Source: an uncultured Ruminococcus sp. (GTDB lineage: Bacteria > Bacillota > Clostridia > Oscillospirales > Ruminococcaceae). From it: a stretch of DNA of 64,000 bases. The notes under the pieces were generated by a model. The model searched no databases and was not told where the DNA came from. It worked only from the letters and a program-made list of their open reading frames with translations. The stretch is from positions 42,658 through 106,657 of the forward strand of contig CANQWR010000005.1 of the NCBI GenBank assembly GCA_947627625.1, read 5' to 3'. Shown here in pieces: positions 45,290 through 54,252 of the stretch. Every line of letters begins with the position of its first letter. Position 1 is the stretch's first letter. The translations under genes and the position numbers were made by a program.

Positions 45290-45318
45290 TTGACTTTTTT
45301 TCACCCCTTTGATATAAT
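45290..45318 (+). promoter_or_regulatory. Sigma-A type promoter of the polysaccharide genes
   Basis: TTGACT and TATAAT are separated by 17 bases. The predicted leader of about 115 bases before the first start codon is long; I see no riboswitch in it. Confidence 0.8.
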
Positions 45319-45441
45319 ACAGTTAGCGTATTTCCCCGTATTTTGCGTGTCGTCAATTTGCGAGGGAAATTGTCAAATTATATTATTATTTATTGCAATA
45401 TTTCTGTCAGCGACAGTTTTGTCGGATTACAACGAAAGAAG

Positions 45442-46332
45442 ATGAGAATTTTGAACAGTAAATTAAAAAAAATACTCTCTGTTGCGGGTGTCGTCACGGG
45501 AGTTGCCTTTGTAGTCATGCGATGTATAGCAAAGAAAAAATATCCCGATTCGGTCTATCGGAATGAACCCGCTGAACGCAATCCCGTCGAAAATAAAAAG
45601 GTTGAATTTGTTGAGGACAAAAACGACCCGATGAATGCGGACGGAAAAAGGGGTCATCTGAAAGTAGTCGGTACGGAAAACTATTCCCCGACTTTTTACG
45701 AAAAATACATAAAACGTTTAATTGATATTGTACTCTCCTTTGCGGGACTGATTGTCTTCTCACCGATATACGCCGTGACTGCACTTGCAATCAAAATTGA
45801 CGACCCCGGTCCCGTTATTTTCAAGCAGAAGCGTGTCGCACAGAACAAAGGATATTTTCAGCTTGTAAAATTCCGTTCGATGTCCGTAAACACTCCCCAG
45901 AACGTTCCGACACATATGCTGAAAAATGGCGGTATTACGAAAGTCGGGGCGGTAATCAGGAGGACTTCTATAGACGAACTCCCACAGCTCTGGAATATAT
46001 TTATGGGAAATATGAGCATTATAGGTCCACGTCCCGCCCTCTGGAATCAGGACTATCTGACGGCTGAGCGTGACAAGTACGGTGCAAACAACGTCAAGCC
46101 CGGTCTGACAGGTCTTGCACAGATAAGCGGTCGTGACGAACTGGAAATAGAACAGAAGGCAAAACTGGACGGTGCTTATGCGGACGCTCTCAGGGCAAGC
46201 AGTCTGTCGGGTCTGCTCATGGATACTAAGCTGTTTCTGGGTTCAATATCGTGTGTTCTGCACAGCAACGGCGTTGTCGAGGGCGGAACGGGTGCGATTG
46301 CAAGAGAAATTGAAAAGGCGGAAGTGCAATGA
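45442..46332 (+). CDS. Polyprenyl-phosphate sugar phosphotransferase (bacterial sugar transferase)
   Basis: The 296-residue protein has one N-terminal membrane segment, a variable region, then the sugar-transferase domain: YEKYIKRLIDIVLSF re-entrant helix, DPGPVIFKQKRVAQNKGYFQL, KFRSM, and LPQLWNIFMGNMSIIGPRP with PGLTGLAQISGRDE. Such enzymes move a sugar-1-phosphate to undecaprenyl phosphate to start exopolysaccharide, capsule or glycan units. ATGA overlap with the next gene shows an operon. I chose the ATG at 45442 because the longer frame lies in the leader. Confidence 0.9.
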   Translation: MRILNSKLKKILSVAGVVTGVAFVVMRCIAKKKYPDSVYRNEPAERNPVENKKVEFVEDKNDPMNADGKRGHLKVVGTENYSPTFYEKYIKRLIDIVLSFAGLIVFSPIYAVTALAIKIDDPGPVIFKQKRVAQNKGYFQLVKFRSMSVNTPQNVPTHMLKNGGITKVGAVIRRTSIDELPQLWNIFMGNMSIIGPRPALWNQDYLTAERDKYGANNVKPGLTGLAQISGRDELEIEQKAKLDGAYADALRASSLSGLLMDTKLFLGSISCVLHSNGVVEGGTGAIAREIEKAEVQ

Positions 46333-47201
46333 AAAAAATACTCATAACAGGTGCGGGAAGCTATATAGGAACTTCTTTTGAAAAATATATGCAGAAGTGG
46401 TCCGACGAGTACCAAATTGAGACGCTTGACATGGTGGGCGACGACTGGAAAAAGTACGATTTCGGCGGTTTCGATACTGTCTACCACGTTGCGGGAATTG
46501 CACACTCGGACGGCGGAAAAATCAGCAGGGAAAAGGCAAAGCTGTACTATGAAGTCAACACAAAGCTGACTGTTAAAACTGCAATGAAAGCCAAAAAAGC
46601 AGGTGTCAGGCAGTTTATATTCATGAGCAGTGCGATTGTGTACGGCGACAGTGCTCCCATCGGCAAAAGTAAAGTTATAACTAAAAAAACTCCCGTCAGA
46701 CCTAAAAATTGCTACGGCGACAGCAAGGTAAAAGCGGAAAACGGTCTCCGCAAACTGGAGGACGAAAATTTCAAAGTTGTAATTCTCCGTCCGCCTATGA
46801 TTTACGGCAAGGGCAGCAAGGGAAATTATCCTCTGCTTTCAAAATTTGCACAGAAGTTGCCGGTTTTCCCGTATGTGGAAAACAAACGCTCCATGCTCTA
46901 TGTTGAGAACCTCTGCGAATTTGTCAGGCTGATGATCGAAAACGAGGAAACAGGTACTTTTTTCCCACAGAATGCGGAGTACTCCAACACGAGCGAACTT
47001 GTGAAAATGATAGCCGAACAGCACGGAAAGAGAGTGCTTTTAATAAAAGGTTTTACAATCCCGCTGAAAATTCTCGGAAATTTGACGGGTGTCGTGAATA
47101 AGGCTTTCGGCAATCTCGCCTATGACTACAAGTTGAGCAGTTACAAACAGGACTATCAGCTTTATTCACTGAAAGAGAGTATCGCAAGGACGGAGGAGTG
47201 A
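46329..47201 (+). CDS. NAD-dependent nucleotide-sugar epimerase/dehydratase
   Basis: The 290-residue protein of the extended SDR family has the Rossmann motif GAGSYIGTSF (8-17), HVAGIAH (53-59), catalytic Tyr129 and Lys133 in CYGDSK and RPPMIYG. It lies between the initiating sugar transferase and a glycosyltransferase, so it probably shapes the sugar nucleotide for that glycan. The exact substrate cannot be told. Confidence 0.85.
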   Translation: MKKILITGAGSYIGTSFEKYMQKWSDEYQIETLDMVGDDWKKYDFGGFDTVYHVAGIAHSDGGKISREKAKLYYEVNTKLTVKTAMKAKKAGVRQFIFMSSAIVYGDSAPIGKSKVITKKTPVRPKNCYGDSKVKAENGLRKLEDENFKVVILRPPMIYGKGSKGNYPLLSKFAQKLPVFPYVENKRSMLYVENLCEFVRLMIENEETGTFFPQNAEYSNTSELVKMIAEQHGKRVLLIKGFTIPLKILGNLTGVVNKAFGNLAYDYKLSSYKQDYQLYSLKESIARTEE

Positions 47202-47261
47202 CAAAAAAATTTTCCGTCTTTGAGTAAATACTTCTAATTTGTTCTGAAAGGAAAACATGAT

Positions 47262-48428
47262 ATGAAGGCTTTGGTAATTGCTTCGGTTGCATCTATGATT
47301 GACCAGTTCAACATTCCCAATATAGAAATCATGCAGAAACTCGGGTATGCGGTGGAAGTGGCTTGCAATTTCCGTGAGGGAAACACCTGCGACGACAAGA
47401 AAATAGTCGAACTTAAAGAAAAACTCACCTCTATGAACGTCAGGTTCTATGATATAAACTTTTTCAGAGATGTGACAAATATATCCGAAAATCTTGTCGC
47501 ATACAGACAGCTGAAAAAAATTTTCAAAGAAAACCGCTATAAGATAGTACACTGTCACGCCCCGATAAGCGGTATTCTCGGACGTATTGTCGCAAATAAG
47601 TACAGAAAAAACGGTACAAAAGTAATTTATACGGCTCACGGTTTCCATTTCTACAAGGGTGCACCCCTGAAAAACTGGCTGCTCTATTTTCCCGTTGAGT
47701 GGTTTATGTCGTTCTTTACGGACGTTCTTATTACTATTAACAGGGAGGACTACAGGCTCGCAAGAAACTGTATGCACCCGAAAAGAGTTGAGTACGTCCC
47801 GGGTGTGGGTATAGACAGGAGTAAATTTACGGGGAACGTCCTGACAGGTGAGGAAAAAACCGAAATCCGCAATTCTTTGGGTGTTAAAGACGGCGAAACA
47901 ATGATTTTGTCTGTCGGGGAACTCATTCCCCGAAAAAATCATGAAATAATTATAAAGGCTTTGCACAAACTCAAAAACAAAAAAATAAAGTACTTCATAT
48001 GCGGACAGGGTGAGCTGAACGACTATCTTCAGTCCCTCATCAATGACCTGAATCTCACCGAAAATGTCAAACTTCTCGGCTTCAGGACTGATATTTCCGC
48101 ACTCTGCTGTAGTGCCGATTTGTTCGCATTTCCGTCTTTGCAGGAGGGTCTGCCCGTCGCTCTCATGGAGGCTATGGCAAGCGGTCTGCCGTGTGTCGTC
48201 TCACGCATAAGGGGCAATGTCGACCTGATTTCCGAAAATAAAAACGGCTGCTTTTTCAGTCCCATGTCGGAGGACGGTGCCGTAAAAGCTGTACGCCGTG
48301 TCATAAAAATGAATAAAAATACGGTGAAAGATTACAATATGGAAGTTCTCGAAAATTACAGCATAGAGAGCGTCAACAAAAAAATGGTTAAAATTTACAG
48401 GCGACAGAGTGTTAAAGGCAACAAGTGA
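47262..48428 (+). CDS. Glycosyltransferase family 4
   Basis: The 388-residue enzyme has the GT-B fold of GT4: KIVHCHAPISGILGR, VIYTAHGFHFYKGAP, the second-domain opening ILSVGELIPRKNHE and the nucleotide-sugar motif EGLPVALMEAMASGLPCVVS. It adds a sugar from a nucleotide donor to the lipid-linked glycan started by the two upstream genes. AAAGGA lies before the ATG at 47262. A terminator follows directly. Confidence 0.9.
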   Translation: MKALVIASVASMIDQFNIPNIEIMQKLGYAVEVACNFREGNTCDDKKIVELKEKLTSMNVRFYDINFFRDVTNISENLVAYRQLKKIFKENRYKIVHCHAPISGILGRIVANKYRKNGTKVIYTAHGFHFYKGAPLKNWLLYFPVEWFMSFFTDVLITINREDYRLARNCMHPKRVEYVPGVGIDRSKFTGNVLTGEEKTEIRNSLGVKDGETMILSVGELIPRKNHEIIIKALHKLKNKKIKYFICGQGELNDYLQSLINDLNLTENVKLLGFRTDISALCCSADLFAFPSLQEGLPVALMEAMASGLPCVVSRIRGNVDLISENKNGCFFSPMSEDGAVKAVRRVIKMNKNTVKDYNMEVLENYSIESVNKKMVKIYRRQSVKGNK

Positions 48429-48452
48429 GAGAGATTTGTGACGGAGACAATA

Positions 48453-48488
48453 ACCGCTGAATTTTATGACGATTCAGCGGTATTTTTT
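48453..48488 (+). terminator. Rho-independent terminator after the polysaccharide genes
   Basis: ACCGCTGAAT pairs with ATTCAGCGGT over a short loop and is followed by ATTTTTT. Confidence 0.88.
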
Positions 48489-48533
48489 GTGCAATTTTTT
48501 CGGATTTCGGCGGAATAAATATTCATTTTTTTC

Positions 48534-48562
48534 TTGATTATTTTTTTATTATGTGTTATAAT
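48534..48562 (+). promoter_or_regulatory. Sigma-A type promoter of the NYN-domain gene
   Basis: TTGATT and TATAAT are separated by 17 bases. Confidence 0.75.
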
Positions 48563-48647
48563 TAAGATGGCGGAGAGGGGGAATGCGTCAAATAAAAAAA
48601 TTATAAAACAAAAAACAATCTGTAATTTACGAATGGAGGAGAAAATT

Positions 48648-49976
48648 TTGACTGTTGATACGAAAGAAGTTGTTACTACAATAGCCTTTATGATAGGCGT
48701 GAGGAAATCTGCCCTTGAGCAGTGTTTCGGAGATGAGTGCGGAGACATTATCGAGAAACTCTATCAGGATCAGGAAGCATGCGTTATACGCTACCTTTGC
48801 AAGCTGAGAACATTTTTATTCCGCTATTTCAAAAAAACTGATGTTGCAATGAGATATGACCTCAAAAACATAACGTCTCTTGAGTGGTTCGACCACGAAA
48901 ATATAAATCAGCTTGAAAAATGGGGATTCGAGATAGTACACGTCAATTACCGTGCAGAGAAGTATATACAGGATTTTACAAGACTTATAAACGAAAATAT
49001 TGACAAGTGTTCCCACCTGTTCTACGATTGGATAAACTGGGACTATATCCGTGACCTCTTTTTTGTGCCGAAATACAACAAGCCCAATGTCATGAAAGAC
49101 GAGTTCACAAAGTATATGTCAAATATTGAATGTTACCCGTTTCAGATGTATATCCACTGGAAACCCGCTGAACTGGGCAGCATAGTCTATTCAGACAGGA
49201 AATTCCTGAAAGTTATATACAGCCAGCACGATGACGTTTTCACCGATTTCACAAAGTACCGTGATGCCGCTGACGAGACCAAAAACAATATCTATGACTT
49301 TATAGACAGCAGTACAAAAACTGCAATAGCTGTGGACTGCGAGAACTCAAACGTATTCAAGCTGTACAGCGTGCTGAAAAACCTGAATCAGAATGAACTG
49401 TCCAAAATAGAGAAAATTACTCTCTATGACGACAGCAACACGACAAGCGGTTGGGACTGGATTGCCAATTTCACCCATATCCCCGTTGAACACATAGAAG
49501 TCGCCCGTGTGACCGACAGAAAGTCCCTTGTGGACATAAGAATGACGGCGAGTGTTTGCAGTGACTTCTATCAGGAGGGTATCACTTCATTTATAATAGT
49601 GTCCAGTGACTCCGATTTCTGGGGGCTTATATCCTCACTCCCAAATGCGGCATTTCTTGTCATGTATGAGTACGAAAAGTGCGGTTCTGCGATAAAAAAC
49701 GCCCTCTCCGAACACGATATATACTACTGTGCCATAGATGACTTCTGTACGGCGGGTACGGACGACCTCAAAAAAGCTGTCCTGTTTGACGAACTCGAAA
49801 AACATCTGCCCAATATATACGGCGAGAACGCTCTCGAACTGACGCACAAACTATACGAGAATACGAGAATAACTGCCACTCAGAAAGAGATGGAAATTTT
49901 CTATAACAAATATATAAAAACTCTCCGTCTGAAACTCACTCCCGAGGGCAATTTCACAATCGAAATTATGAAGTAA
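48648..49976 (+). CDS. NYN-domain protein (predicted PIN-like ribonuclease)
   Basis: The 442-residue protein has an uncharacterised N-terminal half (about 1-215) and a NYN/PIN-like domain from about 220: TAIAVDCENSNVFKL, SLVDIRMTASVCSDFY and FIIVSSDSDFWGLI supply the acidic metal ligands of the fold. NYN proteins cleave RNA. I chose the TTG at 48648, seven bases after GGAGGAG; the ATG at 48633 lies directly before that box. It is followed by the Hen1-Pnkp RNA repair pair, behind its own terminator. Substrate unknown. Confidence 0.75.
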   Translation: MTVDTKEVVTTIAFMIGVRKSALEQCFGDECGDIIEKLYQDQEACVIRYLCKLRTFLFRYFKKTDVAMRYDLKNITSLEWFDHENINQLEKWGFEIVHVNYRAEKYIQDFTRLINENIDKCSHLFYDWINWDYIRDLFFVPKYNKPNVMKDEFTKYMSNIECYPFQMYIHWKPAELGSIVYSDRKFLKVIYSQHDDVFTDFTKYRDAADETKNNIYDFIDSSTKTAIAVDCENSNVFKLYSVLKNLNQNELSKIEKITLYDDSNTTSGWDWIANFTHIPVEHIEVARVTDRKSLVDIRMTASVCSDFYQEGITSFIIVSSDSDFWGLISSLPNAAFLVMYEYEKCGSAIKNALSEHDIYYCAIDDFCTAGTDDLKKAVLFDELEKHLPNIYGENALELTHKLYENTRITATQKEMEIFYNKYIKTLRLKLTPEGNFTIEIMK

Positions 49977-50013
49977 TTGGGAACTCAAAAATTAGAAATT
50001 AAAAAATAAAAAC

Positions 50014-50076
50014 AAAAATCTGCGGAGTATGAAAGACTTGTAAAAAATTTCAATCATATCTTCGCAGATTTTTTTT
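50014..50076 (+). terminator. Rho-independent terminator after the NYN gene
   Basis: AAAAATCTGCG pairs with CGCAGATTTTT around a long, partly paired loop, with eight T at the end. The A-run on the other side makes it potentially bidirectional. Confidence 0.75.
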
Positions 50077-50138
50077 CGTGACTTTATCCCGAATATGCCG
50101 TAAAATATTATTATAAAAAGAAAGGAGGAGTTAAAAAA

Positions 50139-51524
50139 ATGCTTCTCACAATTACTTATGAGGGGAAAAACACACAGGAAATAAGTTACCTGCTGTACAA
50201 AAATCCCTCAAAAAAACAGGAGTTTGAAATAAGTGCGGGGAGAGTTTGCGTGTTCTACCCCGAACTCTCAGACGGGAAAACTACTGTCGCCCTGCTCCTT
50301 GACCTGAATCCCATTGACCTTGCAAGGGGCAAGAGTGAAAGCGACAGGGGGCTTTTTGACTATGTGAACGACCGTCCCTATACTGCCTGTTCGTTTCTGA
50401 GTACCGCAATAGTCAGGGTACTCGGCACCGCAATGAGCGGGAGATGTCCGCAAAGACAGGAGCTTGCCGACTCTGAATTAGACCTGACGGCAAAGGTGTA
50501 CAGCCTGCCATGTACACAGGAAAACCTCCCGAACGAAATTTTTGAACCGCTCGGTTACAGTGTGAAATTTGAGAGGGGACTTCTGGACGAAAATTTCCCC
50601 GAATGGGGGGAAAGTCCGTACATAAATCTCGAAATATCGGGAAAAGTGAGACTATCAGAACTTCTTAGTCATCTGTATGTCTTGATACCCGTTTTCGACA
50701 GGCAGAAACACTACTATATCAGTGAGGCTGAAATCGACAAACTTCTCTCTCACGGCGGTCAATGGCTCGCAAATCACCCCCACAGAGACAAGATAGTCTA
50801 CAGATATTTTGCCATGAAAAAGAGTTACGCAAGAACGGCTATTGACAGACTTCTTGAAAATTCCCGTGAGGAAACGCCCGAAAAACAGATTCCCCAAGAG
50901 GAGGACACCGAAAAGAGAGTACCCCTAAACGAACAGAGACTTGAAGCTGTTAAAAATCTTGTCGTAAAAAGCGGTGCAAGATCTGTCATAGACATGGGTT
51001 GCGGTTACGGGAAACTCACCAAAAAACTGCTCACGGAGACCAAAATAGAAAATATAACTGCGTTTGATGTCTCCGCACACGTCCTCGAAAAGGCTAAGAC
51101 TATGCTGCACTATGACACTATGTCGGACTACAGAAAAAGCCGTCTGAACCTCATGCAGGCTTCTCTCACTTACACAGACAAGAGATTCAAGGGCTTTGAC
51201 TGTGCGTGCATAGTGGAAGTCATGGAACATCTGGAAAAGTCCGCTATTCCCGCTTTTGAGAGAGTGGTCTTTGAGTACGCTGTCCCGAAAACCGTAATCA
51301 TAACCACTCCAAATAGGGACTACAATGTGAACTATGAATTTTTGCGTGAAGATTCCCTCCGACACCCCGACCACAGGTTTGAATTTTCAAGAGAGGATTT
51401 CGGAAACTGGACAGAGGAAATTTGCAGGAAATTCGGCTATACTGTTGAGATAACAGGTGTCGGAGAAAATATTGACGGCTCAGGACAGCCCACACAGATA
51501 GGAGTGTTCAGAAAATGCGTATAG
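50139..51524 (+). CDS. hen1: Bacterial Hen1, RNA 3'-terminal 2'-O-methyltransferase
   Basis: The 461-residue protein has the bacterial Hen1 N-terminal domain (1-240) and a C-terminal methyltransferase with the SAM motif DMGCGYGKL (285-293) and the metal-binding set Glu360, Glu363, His364 (CIVEVMEHLE) with a later His in HPDHRFEFSRED. With Pnkp it repairs cleaved RNA such as tRNA cut by ribotoxins and blocks re-cleavage by methylating the 2'-OH. The Pnkp gene overlaps its end by 10 bases. RBS AAAGGAGG. Confidence 0.95.
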   Translation: MLLTITYEGKNTQEISYLLYKNPSKKQEFEISAGRVCVFYPELSDGKTTVALLLDLNPIDLARGKSESDRGLFDYVNDRPYTACSFLSTAIVRVLGTAMSGRCPQRQELADSELDLTAKVYSLPCTQENLPNEIFEPLGYSVKFERGLLDENFPEWGESPYINLEISGKVRLSELLSHLYVLIPVFDRQKHYYISEAEIDKLLSHGGQWLANHPHRDKIVYRYFAMKKSYARTAIDRLLENSREETPEKQIPQEEDTEKRVPLNEQRLEAVKNLVVKSGARSVIDMGCGYGKLTKKLLTETKIENITAFDVSAHVLEKAKTMLHYDTMSDYRKSRLNLMQASLTYTDKRFKGFDCACIVEVMEHLEKSAIPAFERVVFEYAVPKTVIITTPNRDYNVNYEFLREDSLRHPDHRFEFSREDFGNWTEEICRKFGYTVEITGVGENIDGSGQPTQIGVFRKCV

Positions 51525-54043
51525 AAATACCTGAATTTTCACTTGTCGCAATGGTCGGGGCGACTTCAAGCGGAAAGACTACTTTTGCAAAGACACATTT
51601 CAGACCTACAGAAATTCTGTCATCGGACTTTTTCAGGGCTACGGTGTGTGATGACGAAACCGACCAGAGTGTCTCCGAACAGGCTTTTGAACTGCTCTTC
51701 AGGACTGCCGAAAAGCGTCTTGAATTAAAAAAATTGACAGTCATAGATGCGACAAATGTAAGCAAACAGTCACGCAGTAAAATTGTAAATCTCGCAAAAA
51801 ATCAGGACGTTCACGCCGTGGCGATAGTCCTCGATATACCCGAAAAAATTTTACTCGAAAGAAATTCCCAGAGAGACAACAGGAGACTTCCCGAAAGGAT
51901 CGTCCGAAACCACCGCACAAAACTACGTCAGAGTATAAAAAATCTGAAAAAAGAGGGTTTCCGATACGTCTTTGTCCTCAAACAGGAAGACATTGACAAC
52001 ACCGAAATTGTCCGCACAAAATTATGGAACGACAAGCGTGAATTGCACGGTCCTTTTGATATTATAGGAGATGTACACGGCTGTTGTACGGAACTCGAAA
52101 AACTTCTCCGCAAACTCGGCTATGTGAAAGATCCCGAAAATATTTTCTACAGTCCAACGGGCAGAAAGGCTCTTTTTTTGGGGGACTTCTGCGACAGGGG
52201 CGACAGAAACACCGATGTGCTGAAACTTGTAATGTCTATGGTGAACTCCGGGAACGCTCTCACTGTTGTGGGAAACCACGATGTGAAACTTGTCAAATAT
52301 CTCCGTGGGAGAAAAGTACAGCTGACTCACGGTCTTGAAAAAACTGTTGAGGAAATCAAATCCTGTAGCGATGATTTCAGGAAAGAAGTCTGCGGTTTTC
52401 TGGACGGTCTGATAAGTCATTATGTTCTCGACAGCGGCAGGCTTGTAATTGCCCATGCAGGCATAAAAGAAAAATACATAGGCAGGGGTTCGGGCAGGAT
52501 ACGTGAATTTTGTCTCTATGGCGATGTGACAGGCGAAAACGATGAGTACGGGCTTCCCGTTCGTCTTGACTGGACAGAGGACTACACGGGAAATGCTCTT
52601 GTTGTGTACGGTCACACGGCTGTCTCGGAGGTCAGATACTCAAACAACACCTACTGCATAGACACGGGCTGTGTTTTCGGCGGAAAACTCTCTGCTCTCA
52701 GATACCCCGAACGTGAAATTGTGAGTGTTGACGCCGAAAAGATGTACTGCGAACCCACAAGACCTCTCGCTGTTAAGGACACCCACAAAGATGACGGTCT
52801 GCTCTCTGCGGACGCTTTTCAGGGAGATATGAATATCGAAACTTGCCTGATACCTGTTGTGAATATCAGCAAAAACAACTCGGCAGGTGCTATGGAAATT
52901 ATGTCAAGATTTGCGGTAGACCCCCGCTGGCTCATCTATTTACCGCCTACAATGTCCCCTTGCGAAACAAGCTGTGAGACGGGCTATCTTGAATATCCGA
53001 CAGAGGCTTTTGAGTACTACAAAAATCACGGTGTCGGGAGAGTGGTCTGTGAGAAAAAACACATGGGCTCAAGGGCGGTTATAGTCCTCTGCCGTGACGT
53101 GGAAACCGCCGAAAAATATTTTCATGCAGAAAATATGGGCAGGGGTGTCATCTACACAAGGACGGGCAGAAAGTTCTTTGACGACAACTACACCCAAAAT
53201 ATAATTCTTGACAGGCTTGATGAAGTCCTGAAAAAAAGCGGTTTTTGGGAGGATTTCGGCACAAACTGGGTCTGTCTTGACGTTGAAATAATGCCGTGGT
53301 CGGAAAAGGCACAGTCCCTTATAAAAAATCAGTATGCAGGCGTTGCAAGTTCGGGGATAAACTCACTGGGGAACGCTGAAAAACTGCTTGAATCGGCTAT
53401 TTGCGTGCAGGCGGACACGGGTCTTGAAAAATGGCTTGAAATGGTGAAATTCAAGAAAAATGCCCTCGAAAAGTACGCAAAAGCCTATGGGGAATACTGC
53501 TGGGCGGTGAAGTCCGTTGACGACCTGAAAATTGCTCCGTTCCACATTCTCGCCTGTGAGGGGAGAGTTTTCGGCGACAGTTCCCACATCTGGCACATGG
53601 AGAATATCAAAAAATATTTTACAGGTTTTGACAAAATTTTTGTGGAAACTCCGTACATATGTGTTGAGACGGACAACCCCGAAAGTGTCAAAAACGGTAC
53701 GGAATGGTGGCTTGAAATCACGGCTTCGGGCGGTGAGGGAATGGTCGTTAAGCCCGAAAATTTCACCGAAATAAGAGACGGGAAACTCCTGCAACCCGCC
53801 GTGAAATGCAGAGGGCGTGAGTACCTGCGGATAATTTACGGTGCGGAATACCTGCAAAGTGAAAATCTGGAGAGACTTAAAAAGCGTTCCCTCACAAGAA
53901 AGAGAACGCTCGCACTGAAAGAATTTTCACTGGGCATTGAGTCACTTAAAAGATTTACGTCGGGAGAGAGCCTTAGCAGAGTTCACGAGTGTGCGTTTGG
54001 TGTTCTCGCCCTTGAGAGCGAACCTGTTGACCCGAGATTGTAA
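51515..54043 (+). CDS. pnkp: Polynucleotide kinase-phosphatase-ligase Pnkp
   Basis: The 842-residue enzyme has three domains: 5'-kinase with P-loop GATSSGKT (15-22), a calcineurin-like phosphatase (about 180-410) with GDVHG, GDFCDRGD, GNHD and the two downstream His motifs (IAHAG, YGHTAV), and a C-terminal ligase domain with the adenylation Lys515 in EKKHMGSRA. It heals RNA ends and, in complex with Hen1, seals them. Full length matches the family (about 850 residues). The ATG overlaps the end of hen1. Confidence 0.96.
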   Translation: MRIEIPEFSLVAMVGATSSGKTTFAKTHFRPTEILSSDFFRATVCDDETDQSVSEQAFELLFRTAEKRLELKKLTVIDATNVSKQSRSKIVNLAKNQDVHAVAIVLDIPEKILLERNSQRDNRRLPERIVRNHRTKLRQSIKNLKKEGFRYVFVLKQEDIDNTEIVRTKLWNDKRELHGPFDIIGDVHGCCTELEKLLRKLGYVKDPENIFYSPTGRKALFLGDFCDRGDRNTDVLKLVMSMVNSGNALTVVGNHDVKLVKYLRGRKVQLTHGLEKTVEEIKSCSDDFRKEVCGFLDGLISHYVLDSGRLVIAHAGIKEKYIGRGSGRIREFCLYGDVTGENDEYGLPVRLDWTEDYTGNALVVYGHTAVSEVRYSNNTYCIDTGCVFGGKLSALRYPEREIVSVDAEKMYCEPTRPLAVKDTHKDDGLLSADAFQGDMNIETCLIPVVNISKNNSAGAMEIMSRFAVDPRWLIYLPPTMSPCETSCETGYLEYPTEAFEYYKNHGVGRVVCEKKHMGSRAVIVLCRDVETAEKYFHAENMGRGVIYTRTGRKFFDDNYTQNIILDRLDEVLKKSGFWEDFGTNWVCLDVEIMPWSEKAQSLIKNQYAGVASSGINSLGNAEKLLESAICVQADTGLEKWLEMVKFKKNALEKYAKAYGEYCWAVKSVDDLKIAPFHILACEGRVFGDSSHIWHMENIKKYFTGFDKIFVETPYICVETDNPESVKNGTEWWLEITASGGEGMVVKPENFTEIRDGKLLQPAVKCRGREYLRIIYGAEYLQSENLERLKKRSLTRKRTLALKEFSLGIESLKRFTSGESLSRVHECAFGVLALESEPVDPRL

Positions 54044-54048
54044 AAAAT

Positions 54049-54175
54049 TGGAACGATAGGAGGCAGGGATTAGAACGACAGGAGGCAGGGGGCTTTGCCC
54101 CCTGAACCCCCACTGGGGGCTCTGCCCCCAGACCCCCGCTGGGGGGAAGTATCCCCCCAGACCCCCCCATGATGG
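54049..54175. repeat. GC-rich palindromic intergenic repeat, locus 7
   Basis: One full array with the AACGAYAGGAGGCAGGGGGC edge, preceded by a truncated copy of that edge (54050-54069). It starts only six bases after the pnkp stop. Confidence 0.9.
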
Positions 54176-54182
54176 AAACAAG

Positions 54183-54237
54183 AAAAAACAGGAGACAGGG
54201 AGTGTTGTACCCATGTGACAGTCTCCTGTTTTTATTT
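54183..54237. terminator. Bidirectional terminator between pnkp and uvrA
   Basis: AAAAAACAGGAGAC pairs with GTCTCCTGTTTTT. T-runs form on either strand, so it can end both convergent transcripts. Confidence 0.8.
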
Positions 54238-54252
54238 TGAAAGTCCACTAAA

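Noticed and set aside
45319..45441. Riboswitch or attenuator in the leader of the sugar transferase gene
   Set aside because: The leader is AT-rich with no conserved motif or terminator hairpin that I can see.
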